Part shown: in pieces, positions 49,841-58,307 of the stretch
Layout of the letters: every line of letters starts with the position of its first letter
Position numbering within the stretch: position 1 is the first letter of the stretch
Source of the DNA: Ornithinimicrobium sediminis
GTDB taxonomy: Bacteria; Actinomycetota; Actinomycetes; Actinomycetales; Dermatophilaceae
Assembly (NCBI RefSeq): GCF_021272345.1
Contig: NZ_JAJSDQ010000005.1
Span: 62,001 to 126,000, forward strand
Length of the DNA stretch: 64,000 nucleotides
Direction of reading: 5' to 3'
Program-made: the position numbers and the translations under genes
Notes under the pieces: generated by a model
Told to the model about the DNA's origin: nothing
The model's input: the letters and a program-made list of their open reading frames with translations, nothing else
Databases searched by the model: none

Positions 49841-51628
49841 ATGAGAGCCCCGAGGCCGGGCGCACTGTTGGCAGCGCTGCTCGTGATGGGGCTCATGCTT
49901 GCCGGGGTGCTCCCGGTGACGGCAGTCGGCACGATGGTCGGACAGACGGCGGTCGACGGGACCGCGGCGACGGTCGGCTCAGCGACTTCGCGGCTTGCCG
50001 GTTCGGATCGTTACGGGTCGTCGGTGGCAATCTCTCAGTACCGGTTCGAAGATTCGGCTGAGGTGCGATCGGTCTACCTGGCGCGGGGCGACGTGTTTGC
50101 CGACGCCTTGACGGCGGGGTCGTTGCGCGACGGTCCGGTGCTGCTGGTGCGAGGTGGCTGCGCCTCGGTGCCGTCGGTGGTGATGTCGGAGATCGCGCGG
50201 GTGGAGCCGGACCGCGTGGTGGCCCTGGGCGGGGAGGAGGCGGTGTGCACCGAGCAGCTGGTCCAGGCGGCCGGGGGGCGGGCGACGGACAGGCTGGGCG
50301 GGGCGGACCGGTTCGAGACGGCGGCGGCGATCGCGGCCCATGCCTTCCCGGCAGGTCCGGCGACGGTGTATCTGGCCAACGGTTCGATCACCCCCGACTC
50401 GGTGGTGGCAGGGAGCTTGCAGGACGGGCCCGTGCTGCTGGTGTCGCGGGACGGGGCGAGCGTGCCGTCGGCATCGGCGGCCGCGGTCGAGGCGCTGGAT
50501 CCGGACCGGGTGGTCGCCCTGGGGGGGACCGTCGTGGTCTCGGACGCCGCGCTGGCCGCGGCGGCGCAAGGTCGGGCGGCGTCGCGGGTTGGTGGGGCTG
50601 ACCGGTATGAGACGGCTCGGCTCGTGGCGGACCGGGCGTTCCCGGAGCGCACGCCGCGGGTGTATGTGGCCCGCGGCGACGGGGAGAATGTGGTCGATGC
50701 GCTGTCGGCGGGGATGCTGGCGGACGGTCCGGTGTTGCTGACCTCGGGTCCGTGCGACCGGGTGCGGGTGGCGACGGCGGCCGAGCTGGGTGAGCGGACC
50801 CCGGAGCGGGTGGTGGCACTCGGCGGGCCGGTGGCGTTGTGCGACTCGACGTTGGTGGGCGCGTCGATGGCTGCCCGAGGGCCGGTCGACTGCTCGGCCA
50901 CCGCCTGCGTGGCGCTGACCTTCGACGACGGACCGGGCGCGCCCACGCCGACGCTGCTGGGGACCTTCGCGCAGAAGGGGGTGCCGGCCACCTTCTTCGT
51001 CGTCGGTCGCAAGATGGCCGTCGACGGCCACGTCACGCGGCGGACCTGGGTGGAGGGTCACGAGATCGGCAACCACACCTACGACCACCCGCGTCTTCCG
51101 GATCTGACGCTGGCGGGTCAGCAGGACCAGATCGACCGCACGGACGCCGCCCTGCGCGGCCTCGGCATCCCGGTCACCCGCACGATGCGCCCGCCGTTCC
51201 TCGCCTTCAACGACAACACCCGCCGCCTGGGCAAGGCGGTCATCATGACCGATACCAACCCCAAGGACTGGAACGGGCCCTCGACCGAGCAGATCCGGAC
51301 CTTCGTTCGGGACAACGTCCGCCCTGGGTCGATCGTCATCCAGCACGACACCGTCGCCGCCTCGGTCGCGGCCGTGCCCGGCATCGTCGACGACCTGCAC
51401 GCGATGGGGTACACGGTCGTCACGGTGTCCGAGCTCGTCACCGACCTGCAGGCTGGTGACCTGGTCTACAACCGCGACACAGTCCGCGACGCGTCCACCA
51501 GCGTCTCGATGCTCGACCCGGTCGAGCTGGAGGACGGCAGGGTGATGCCCCCGCTCTACGACGAGACCGGCGTGCCCGGCGTCGCCCCTTCGCTGACCCG
51601 GGAGGAGATCCTCGGCACGGCACCGTGA
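49841..51628 (+). CDS. Secreted polysaccharide deacetylase with three cell-wall-binding repeats (CWB2)
   Basis: A 595-residue exported enzyme. After a signal peptide (about 1-30) come three CWB2 repeats at about 51-145, 150-245 and 249-345, each starting RLAGSDRY, RLGGADRF or RVGGADRY and ending RVVALGG. A NodB deacetylase domain (about 355-545) follows, with TFDDGPG at 360-366 and HEIGNHTYDHP at 407-417, which hold the metal and base residues. It should sit on the cell wall and de-N-acetylate peptidoglycan or another glycan. The repeats use many G-ending codons while the NodB part uses C-ending ones. Confidence 0.92.
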   Translation: MRAPRPGALLAALLVMGLMLAGVLPVTAVGTMVGQTAVDGTAATVGSATSRLAGSDRYGSSVAISQYRFEDSAEVRSVYLARGDVFADALTAGSLRDGPVLLVRGGCASVPSVVMSEIARVEPDRVVALGGEEAVCTEQLVQAAGGRATDRLGGADRFETAAAIAAHAFPAGPATVYLANGSITPDSVVAGSLQDGPVLLVSRDGASVPSASAAAVEALDPDRVVALGGTVVVSDAALAAAAQGRAASRVGGADRYETARLVADRAFPERTPRVYVARGDGENVVDALSAGMLADGPVLLTSGPCDRVRVATAAELGERTPERVVALGGPVALCDSTLVGASMAARGPVDCSATACVALTFDDGPGAPTPTLLGTFAQKGVPATFFVVGRKMAVDGHVTRRTWVEGHEIGNHTYDHPRLPDLTLAGQQDQIDRTDAALRGLGIPVTRTMRPPFLAFNDNTRRLGKAVIMTDTNPKDWNGPSTEQIRTFVRDNVRPGSIVIQHDTVAASVAAVPGIVDDLHAMGYTVVTVSELVTDLQAGDLVYNRDTVRDASTSVSMLDPVELEDGRVMPPLYDETGVPGVAPSLTREEILGTAP

Positions 51629-51750
51629 GCAGGGGCCGGCAGGCTCCCCGTCCGTCCCGGCGCGGTCGCACCGATGAAGGCCGTCCTGCTGGCGGAGTCT
51701 GCGGTGGTGCCCTGCATGAGGGTGGCCCTCAAGCCGCGGCGGTCACTCTT

Positions 51751-51772
51751 TACGATAGATAGCGATATGTCG
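51751..51772 (+). promoter_or_regulatory. Candidate PadR operator and promoter
   Basis: Starting at 51753, a 20-bp imperfect palindrome CGAtAgATaGCgATaTgTCG (14 of 20 positions symmetric) includes two CGATA direct repeats 10 bp apart. It overlaps the -10-like TACGAT at 51751-51756 and lies 25 bp before the padR start, a fitting place for autoregulation. Confidence 0.5.
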
Positions 51773-51796
51773 CTCAGCCTGTGGAAGGACAACCTG

Positions 51797-52345
51797 ATGC
51801 ACGCGCACCAGAGCACGCACGACGAGACGGGCTGGGGTCGGCACGGCTTCAAGCCCTTCCTTGGCATGGCCCAGCAGTTCCAGGGGCTGATGGGTCAGTC
51901 CGGTCAGCGCGCCCGACGCGGCGACGTCCGAGAGGCCATCCTGAGGCTGCTCGCGGAGGAGCCGATGCACGGCTACCAGATCATCGGCGAGCTCGCCGAG
52001 CGCAGCGCAGGCACCTGGAGCCCCTCCGCTGGATCGGTGTACCCGACCCTGCAGCTACTGGCCGACGAGGGCCTCGTGACCGCCGAGCCCGTCGGCGGCA
52101 AGAAGGTCTACCGGCTCACGGAGGCCGGTGTCGCCGCGGCGGACCACTTCGCCGGACGCCGTGCACCCTGGGACGAAGCGGCGGACACCCCGGTGGGCGG
52201 CACCGGCTACCACCAGGCTGCGGGTCGCCTGTTCCAGGCGGTGTTCCAGGTGGGCAGTACGGGCTCGGTGGGGCAGATGTCCGCAGCGGTGGACATCCTG
52301 AACGACACCCGCAAGCGCCTGTACGGCCTCCTCGCTGAGGACTGA
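51797..52345 (+). CDS. PadR family transcriptional regulator
   Basis: A 182-residue regulator. Residues about 38-110 form the PadR winged helix (RRGDVREAILRLLAEEPMHGYQII, partly quoted; SAGSVYPTLQLLADEGLV; GKKVYRLTEAG), followed by a helical dimerisation segment. ATG 51797 follows GGAAGGA; further upstream in-frame starts overlap the candidate operator. PadR proteins often control transporters or stress genes nearby; the AarF-like kinase gene starts 43 bp downstream on the same strand and is the likely co-target. Confidence 0.88.
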   Translation: MHAHQSTHDETGWGRHGFKPFLGMAQQFQGLMGQSGQRARRGDVREAILRLLAEEPMHGYQIIGELAERSAGTWSPSAGSVYPTLQLLADEGLVTAEPVGGKKVYRLTEAGVAAADHFAGRRAPWDEAADTPVGGTGYHQAAGRLFQAVFQVGSTGSVGQMSAAVDILNDTRKRLYGLLAED

Positions 52346-52388
52346 CGGCCCGCGCCCACTGCCGTCACCCACAGCGTCCGGAGGACGA

Positions 52389-54071
52389 ATGAGAGCCTCA
52401 GACCTGCGCGCCCGCTACTGGCGCATCGTGTTCTTCTTCGCGCGGGTGACGGCGGCGTTCATCTGGTGGGAGATCGTGCTGCGGCGCCTCGGTCTCGGCT
52501 GGCTCGCGGCGCGCACGCGCGCGGAGCGCGGACGACGCACAGCTGTCCGGTTCCGCAGGCTCGCGGTGTCGATGGGCGGGCTGATGATCAAGGTGGGCCA
52601 GTTCCTGTCCGCCCGGCTGGACGTGCTGCCCCAGGAGATCACGGCTGAGCTCTCCGGGCTGCAGGACGAGGTCCCTCCGGAGGACTTCACCGCCGTGCGG
52701 GCCGTTGCGGCGTCCGAGCTGGCCCTGCCACTGGACGAGCACTTCGCCTGGTTCGACGAGACACCGCTGGCTGCGGCGTCGCTGGGGCAGGTGCACCGTG
52801 CTCGGCTGCGTCCCGTGGACGCCGCCGAGCAGGGTTTCGCCGAGATCGTCGTCAAGGTGCAGCGTCCGCACATCCAGCAGGTCATCGAGGTCGACCTTGC
52901 GGCGCTGCGCAAGGTCGGCGGGTGGATGGAGCGCTACCGCCCCATCCGCGAGCGGGCAGACGTGCGGGCCCTGATCGAGGAGTTCGCGACCACCACGCTC
53001 CAGGAGGTCGACTACCTCGCTGAGGCCGCCAGTGCCGAGACGTTCGCGGCCAACTTCGCCGACGACCCGCGTGTAGGCGTGCCCTCGGTCGTGTGGGAGC
53101 TGAGCGGCCGCCGGGTGCTCACCTTGCAGGATGTCTCGGCCATCAAGCTCGGGGACGGCGACGCGGTGACGGCTGCAGGCATCGACCGCGCGGAGGTGGC
53201 CCAGGTGCTGGCCGACACCTTCCTCCAGCAGATCTTCACGGACGGCTTCTTCCACGCGGACCCGCACCCGGGCAACATCTTCGTCACTCCTCGACCGCAG
53301 GCTTCCCCCGGCGAACCCGCCTGGACCCTGATGTTCATCGACTTCGGGATGGTCGGCCACGTGCCGGAAGACCTTCGCGCCGGCCTGCGCGACCTGCTCA
53401 TCGCGGCCGGCCTGCGCGACAGTGCTCGCTTGGTGGCCGGGCTCAAGAGGCTGGACCTGCTCCTGCCCAGCGCCGACCTTGCGCGGATCGAGGCCGCGAC
53501 CGAGCAGGTCTTCGACCGCTTCGCCGGCCTACGCATGGACGAGCTGCAGCAGATCCCACCCGAGGAGGTCGTCCGCTTCGGCCTGCAGTTCCGCGAGCTC
53601 CTGCTGGAGCTGCCGTTCCAGGTGCCGGAGGACCTGTTGCTGCTCGGGAGGTCGATGGGCATCCTGTCGGGCATCTGCACGGGGTTGGACCCGGAGTTCG
53701 ACATCTGGACCACCATCACCCCCTACGCGACCCAGCTCCTCGAGGACGAGCAGCAGAGCCTGCCGCGGACTGTCGTGACGGAGGCCCTCGCACTGGGACG
53801 CCTCGCGCTCGTCCTGCCTCGCCGTGCCGACCGTGTCCTGACACTCGCGGAGCGGGGGGAGCTCAGGGTCGCGACCCCTGCCTTGTCCGGGCAGGTGCGG
53901 CGGCTGGAGCGGTCCGTCTCCCGCATGAACGCGGTGCTCATCTTCGCCGCCCTGCTCGTGGCCGGCGCCGTGCTCACTGCGTCCGACACCGGGCTGGGCC
54001 GCCTCCTGATGAGCCTGTCGGTGCTGCCGCTGGCGCTGGTGCTGGTGAGCGGCCTGCGCCGCGGTCCGTGA
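52389..54071 (+). CDS. AarF/ABC1/UbiB family atypical kinase
   Basis: A 560-residue protein of the UbiB family, linked to isoprenoid-lipid or quinone metabolism and stress. It has the invariant N-terminal motif MIKVGQFLSARLDVLP (the KxGQ motif), the A-rich loop AAASLGQVHRARL in place of a Gly-rich P-loop, VVKVQRP with the ATP lysine, the catalytic FFHADPHPGN and IDFGMVGHV. Two C-terminal membrane helices (about 510-550) anchor it. ATG 52389 follows GGAGGA. Substrate unknown. Confidence 0.9.
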   Translation: MRASDLRARYWRIVFFFARVTAAFIWWEIVLRRLGLGWLAARTRAERGRRTAVRFRRLAVSMGGLMIKVGQFLSARLDVLPQEITAELSGLQDEVPPEDFTAVRAVAASELALPLDEHFAWFDETPLAAASLGQVHRARLRPVDAAEQGFAEIVVKVQRPHIQQVIEVDLAALRKVGGWMERYRPIRERADVRALIEEFATTTLQEVDYLAEAASAETFAANFADDPRVGVPSVVWELSGRRVLTLQDVSAIKLGDGDAVTAAGIDRAEVAQVLADTFLQQIFTDGFFHADPHPGNIFVTPRPQASPGEPAWTLMFIDFGMVGHVPEDLRAGLRDLLIAAGLRDSARLVAGLKRLDLLLPSADLARIEAATEQVFDRFAGLRMDELQQIPPEEVVRFGLQFRELLLELPFQVPEDLLLLGRSMGILSGICTGLDPEFDIWTTITPYATQLLEDEQQSLPRTVVTEALALGRLALVLPRRADRVLTLAERGELRVATPALSGQVRRLERSVSRMNAVLIFAALLVAGAVLTASDTGLGRLLMSLSVLPLALVLVSGLRRGP

Positions 54072-54224
54072 GGGTGGAAGCCGTAGGAGTGGGAGGGCCA
54101 CAGGCACGCCGTGCGTGACCCCGACACGCTCGCGGAGGCGCGTCCTCCTTCCGGGTAGCCGGCCCTCGGTGTGACCTTGCCGACACACGTCCCGATGGTG
54201 GACGTCCCCGGGCGCCGGCCCACC

Positions 54225-54230
54225 TAGGAT
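54225..54230 (+). promoter_or_regulatory. Candidate -10 box for the GH13 enzyme gene
   Basis: TAGGAT fits the preferred actinobacterial -10 and ends 8 nt before the GTG at 54239; there is no ribosome-binding site. The rest of the 167-bp gap 54072-54238 shows nothing else. Confidence 0.45.
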
Positions 54231-54238
54231 CGTCAGCC

Positions 54239-56050
54239 GTGCCTGGCTCTCCCTCACCTCATCACGGCATGGGGGCCGTCCCACACGACGGAGGGGTGAC
54301 CTTTCGGCTGTGGGCGCCGAACGCGCGGCAGGTCGCGGTCACCGGCGACTTCTCCGGGTGGGACCCGGCACACAAGGTGCGGCTGGCGCGTGACAACGTC
54401 CGTTCGGGCACCTGGTCGACCTTCGTTCCCGGCCCGGGGCCGGGCAGCCGCTACCGGTTCCTGATCCGGAGCGGCGGACCCTACCGCTCGCGCATCGACC
54501 CGGTGGCGCGGCAGGTCACCCACTCCGCCGGCGATGCCGTGGTCTTCGACCCCCGGACGCTGGACTGGGGCGGGGACCACTTCGGGATGCCGGGGTGGGA
54601 CGACCTGGTGCTGTACGAGGTGCACATCCCCACGTTCGCGGCCGACGGCGGCGGGGCCGGCACCTTCGACCGGGCGGTCGACCGGCTCGACCACCTGGCC
54701 TGGCTCGGGGTCAACGCCGTCGAGGTGATGCCGCCCTTCGCCTTCGGAGGCCATGTCAGCTGGGGCTACAACCCCTCCCACCTCTTCGCGATCGAGCCCT
54801 CCTACGGTGGCCCGCACGCCTTCGGCCGCTTCGTCCGGGCGGCTCACGCCCGGGGGATCGCGGTGATCCTGGACGTGGTCTACAACCACCTGGGTCCGGG
54901 CGACCTGCACCTGTGGCGCCTCGACGGAGGTCGCAGGCGGCACTACGGCGGCAGCTACTTCTACAACGACCGTCGGGCGCTGACCCCGTGGGGTGCGACC
55001 CGGCCCAACTACGACCGCCGACACGTGCGCAACTACCTGCGCGACTCGGCGGTGATGTGGCTCGAGGACTTCCGCGTCGACGGCCTGCGCTTCGACGCGA
55101 CCCAGTACATCCGCTCCCGGTGGGGTGACGTCCACGATCCCGGCGGGCGGATCGCCGCCGGGCACCGGTTCCTCGCGGCCACGACCGCTGACATCCGCTC
55201 GCGCCAGCCGTGGAAGATCCTGGTCGCCGAGGACATGCAGCGCGACCCCACGGTCACGCGCCCCAGTGACGAAGGCGGGCTCGGCTTCCACTCCCAGTGG
55301 GACGCCGGCTTCGTGCACCCCGTCCGCGCCGCCCTGGAGACCCCGCGTGACGAGGACCGCGACATGTATGCCGTGGCGCACGCGGTCACGGGGCATGGCG
55401 TGGGCGCACCGCATGAGCGAGTCATCTACACCGAGTCCCACGACGAGGTAGCCAACGGCAGGAGCCGGGTGCCCGAGTCGGTCTTCCCCGGGGCGGCCGA
55501 CTCCTGGCACGCGCGCACCCGCGCTGCGCTGGGGCTGGTGCTCACCCTGACCTCGTCCGGCATCCCCATGCTCTTCCAGGGTCAGGATGTCCTGGAGGAC
55601 CGTTGGTTCGACGACCAGACCCCCGTCGACTGGGGCAAGGCGCACCGGCACGCCGGGTTCCTGCACCTGACGCGGCAACTGGTCGCGCTGCGCCGCAACC
55701 TCTCCGGGGCCACTCGCGGGCTCACCGGACGGCATACCCGCGTGATCCGGGTCGACAACGACCGCAAGGTCCTGGCCTACCACCGCTGGTCCGGCGGCGG
55801 CCCGCACGACGACACGGTGGTGGTGCTCAACCTGCGCACCACTCCGGTGCGGGACTACCCGCTCGGGCTGCCCCGCCCCGGGCGCTGGCGCGTGCGCTGC
55901 AACACCGACGCGCCGCTGTTCGGGCCCGGCCTGGGCTCGGTGCACGTCACCGACCTCGACACCGAGCCGCACGGGCACGACGGCTACGCGCAGCACGCCC
56001 GGGTCACCATCGGCCCGTACGCCGCCCTGGTCTACTCCCAGGACGCGTGA
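54239..56050 (+). CDS. GH13 alpha-glucan enzyme, branching-enzyme or trehalohydrolase-like
   Basis: A 603-residue GH13 protein. An N-terminal CBM48-like domain (VTFRLWAPNARQVAVTGDFSGW, partly quoted) precedes the barrel. Conserved regions are DVVYNH at 212-217, GLRFDA with the nucleophile Asp286, the acid/base Glu331 in VAEDM, and ESHDE with Asp402. The HDE form of region IV and GHVSWGYNPSHLFAIEPSYGG suggest a glucan branching enzyme (GlgB-like); the length and the QGQDVLEDRWFDDQTPVDW stretch also recall malto-oligosyltrehalose trehalohydrolase. GTG 54239. glgA and glgC lie 16-18 kb away, so it may be the glycogen partner. Confidence 0.78.
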   Translation: MPGSPSPHHGMGAVPHDGGVTFRLWAPNARQVAVTGDFSGWDPAHKVRLARDNVRSGTWSTFVPGPGPGSRYRFLIRSGGPYRSRIDPVARQVTHSAGDAVVFDPRTLDWGGDHFGMPGWDDLVLYEVHIPTFAADGGGAGTFDRAVDRLDHLAWLGVNAVEVMPPFAFGGHVSWGYNPSHLFAIEPSYGGPHAFGRFVRAAHARGIAVILDVVYNHLGPGDLHLWRLDGGRRRHYGGSYFYNDRRALTPWGATRPNYDRRHVRNYLRDSAVMWLEDFRVDGLRFDATQYIRSRWGDVHDPGGRIAAGHRFLAATTADIRSRQPWKILVAEDMQRDPTVTRPSDEGGLGFHSQWDAGFVHPVRAALETPRDEDRDMYAVAHAVTGHGVGAPHERVIYTESHDEVANGRSRVPESVFPGAADSWHARTRAALGLVLTLTSSGIPMLFQGQDVLEDRWFDDQTPVDWGKAHRHAGFLHLTRQLVALRRNLSGATRGLTGRHTRVIRVDNDRKVLAYHRWSGGGPHDDTVVVLNLRTTPVRDYPLGLPRPGRWRVRCNTDAPLFGPGLGSVHVTDLDTEPHGHDGYAQHARVTIGPYAALVYSQDA

Positions 56051-56054
56051 AGGC

Positions 56055-56519
56055 ATGATGGTTGCTGTGACAAGCACGACCGCGCGCAGCGGACCGGTCA
56101 GGGGGCCCCTGCGATGGCTGCGGCGGCGACCCCTCGACCTCATCGACGTCTTCGTCTACGTCGTCGTCCTCAACCTCGCCATCGAGTACCTCCCGGCCGT
56201 CATCAGCGAGACCTTCACGCTGTCGCTGCTCACCGCCGTGCTGCTGAAGGTCGCTCTCGAGCTGGTCGTCCTGCTCAAGGGGGTGGTCCTCGCCAGGCTC
56301 CGTGCGGCCACGACACGGCGGGCGAAGGCAGCGGCAGGTGTCCTGCTGTGGGTCGTTGCGGCCGGGAGCAAGGTCCTCGTGCTGGCCCTGGTCGACCTCG
56401 TCTTCGGTGACGCTGTCAGCCTGGGCGGCTTCATCCCGGTCACGCTGTTGGTCCTTGCCCTGCTGCTCTCGCGGGCCACGGTGCGCAGGGTGCTCTCCGA
56501 GCCACCTGGGGAGGAGTGA
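56055..56519 (+). CDS. Small integral membrane protein of unknown function
   Basis: A 154-residue hydrophobic protein with four predicted helices (about 29-50, 54-78, 92-115 and 122-142) and basic loops between them. It resembles PsiE-like or small DUF membrane proteins only in layout. Starts at ATG 56055 or the adjacent ATG 56058, after GAAGG, 4 bp after the GH13 gene, so the two may be co-transcribed. No function can be assigned. Confidence 0.68.
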   Translation: MMVAVTSTTARSGPVRGPLRWLRRRPLDLIDVFVYVVVLNLAIEYLPAVISETFTLSLLTAVLLKVALELVVLLKGVVLARLRAATTRRAKAAAGVLLWVVAAGSKVLVLALVDLVFGDAVSLGGFIPVTLLVLALLLSRATVRRVLSEPPGEE

Positions 56520-56539
56520 CCCCGGGAGCCGGGTCCGGA

Positions 56540-57534
56540 CAGGCAGAACATCGGATGGTCGTCGAGGTCGCCCAGACGGACCAGTGACTCGTAGACGCTG
56601 CTCGGTTGCCGCGCGGCCGACGAGGGTGGCGTCCCGCCGGATGGTGGCCGTCCGCAACCGGTCCAGGAGCATCGGCCCGCTGCCGTATGCCGCACGGACG
56701 AGGAAGGAGTCCGTGCGCTCCTCGTACTCCAGGATCGAGCCGCCGTCGGCATCGGTGAGCCGCACCGCGTTGCTGACGATGCTGGCCAGCACTGCGTCAG
56801 GGTCGAGCTCGAGCTCACCGCCTCGCCCACCTCGCGCAGTGCCTCGAGCTGGTCGACCTTGCTCGCCGGCTCGGTGCTGCGGGCCTCGAGCGACTGCGTC
56901 AGGTCGACCTGCTGCAGCGCGATGGCCGTCTGCGCCGCGAGCTCCTCCAGCAGCCCCATCTCGCGCTCGCTGAACGGGTCCACCTCGGTCCGCCACATCG
57001 ACAGGACGCCCACCACGCCGTCACCCAGCAGCATCGGTGCGCTGAGCAGGCTCCGGAAGCCTGCCGGGCGCTGGAGGTCCCGACGGCCGTAGTCCGGGTC
57101 GGGAGGACGTCGTCCATCCGCTGCGTGCGCCGGTCCAGCGCCACCCTCCCGAACAACGTGGCACGGCTGCGCTGGACGGGATGACCGAGCAGGTAGCGGC
57201 GGAACTCATCGGGGACCTTGCCGGACAGGCGCGACAGCCGGAACACGTCGTCCTCGAGGAGGTAGAGCTGGGCCGCGTCGGCACGGCACAGGCGCGCGGC
57301 GCGGTCGACGATGGTGTCGAGGATCTCTCCGGAAGCGCCCCGTTCGCGCCCCAGCGCGAGCAGGATCTCGCGGCTGGCCAGGGACTGCTCGCGAGCGTCG
57401 CGCAGAGCCCGCTCAGGGACGTCCGGCACGGGGGTGGCACGCGGGAGCCCCGCCGCTTCCACGCACGGCGGGCTGGTCTCCGTCTCCTCGGCCACCGCCA
57501 CCGCCTCTCGCTTCCATGATGCCCCTCGCCGCAT
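56540..57534 (-). pseudogene. Degraded GAF-domain sensor gene with several frameshifts
   Basis: Conceptual joining of three minus-strand frames restores two GAF domains. Frame 1 (57534 to ~57105) gives ILDTIVDRAARLCRADAAQLYLLED. A one-base loss near 57101-57104 moves into frame 2 (SLLSAPMLLGDGVVGVLSMW, EREMGLLEELAAQTAIALQQ). A second shift near 56805-56817 moves into frame 3 (ELDPDAVLASIVSNAVRLTD, DGGSILEYEERTDSFLVRAA). A third near 56600-56612 returns to frame 2 (SLVRLGDLDDHPMF), after which the gene runs into the neighbouring gene's end without an output domain. The neighbours are intact, so sequencing error is unlikely. Original function was probably a two-GAF sensor with an output domain now lost. 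Confidence 0.8.
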
Positions 57535-57597
57535 CGCCGGGGCAACGACGTCGCGGGGGGACCATCACGCAGGGGATGCCCGTCTCAGGCGGACAAG

Positions 57598-57637
57598 GCT
57601 GGGCGCTCCAGGGAGAAGCTGGGCGCTCCAGGGAGAA
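57598..57637. repeat. Perfect 20-bp tandem duplication
   Basis: The unit GCTGGGCGCTCCAGGGAGAA occurs twice with no spacer. It lies in the 245-bp gap between the broken GAF gene and the stress-protein gene. The rest of the gap, read on the minus strand from about 57760 to 57640, has a coding-like stretch (YQVGEIGADLATTGHSDLPV) that I cannot assign; it may be another gene remnant. Confidence 0.7.
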
Positions 57638-57779
57638 CAGGTCGACGGGCAGGTCGGAGTGCCCCGTCGTAGCCAGGTCCGCGCCGATCTCGCCGACCTG
57701 GTAGGCGCGCCTCAGCGCGCTCGAGACCCAGCACCGCATGCGCACGGGCTCTCCTCGGGACGGAGACGGGCATGTTGCG

Positions 57780-58226
57780 TCAGCGACCGGTGTGCTCGCC
57801 TCGGTAGACCAGCACGGGGCAGGGTGCGTGATGGACGCAGTATGTCGCGACCGACCCCAGGTGCATGCCAGGGAACCCACCGTGACCGTGGCTGCCCACC
57901 ACGAGCAGCTCTGCACCGTCGGCAGCCCTCACCAGGGCCTGCGACGGGTGCTTGCCCACCATCCTCTTCGTGACGGGGACGTTCTGGGCCTCGTCGGCGA
58001 CAGTCCGAAGGACCGTGTCCATCACCTCCTCGGCCTCCCGCTCGTACCGCTCCTCCCCGGCGACCGGCGACAGGTAGATCGACACGGGCACGTTCCACGC
58101 CATGACCGCGTGGACCTCCGCCCCGGTCAGGCGCGCCTGACCCACCGCCCAGCGCAGGGCGGCCTCGCTGAGCTCTGACCCGTCGACGCCCACGACGATG
58201 AAGGGACGTGGTGCAACCTCGTTCAT
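57780..58226 (-). CDS. Universal stress protein (UspA family)
   Basis: A 148-residue single-domain stress protein. It has IVVGVDGSELSEAALRWAV at the N-terminus and the ATP-binding pattern G-x2-G-x9-G-S in VVGSHGHGGFPGMHLGSVA near the C-terminus, so it probably binds ATP. ATG 58226 is preceded by GAGGAG. Such proteins help survival under starvation, redox or heat stress. It is a single gene, read away from the ZIP gene with 82 bp between. Confidence 0.92.
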   Translation of the reverse strand: MNEVAPRPFIVVGVDGSELSEAALRWAVGQARLTGAEVHAVMAWNVPVSIYLSPVAGEERYEREAEEVMDTVLRTVADEAQNVPVTKRMVGKHPSQALVRAADGAELLVVGSHGHGGFPGMHLGSVATYCVHHAPCPVLVYRGEHTGR

Positions 58227-58307
58227 CTGTGACTCCTCTCTTTCCCTCCTTCGTAGCGCGGGACGGGGACCGACCGCCAGAGGCTTTGGTCCCGGCCGGG
58301 TCGGTCC

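Noticed and set aside
57598-57637. Tandem 20-mer considered as a CRISPR fragment
   Set aside because: Only two adjacent copies, no spacer and no cas genes.
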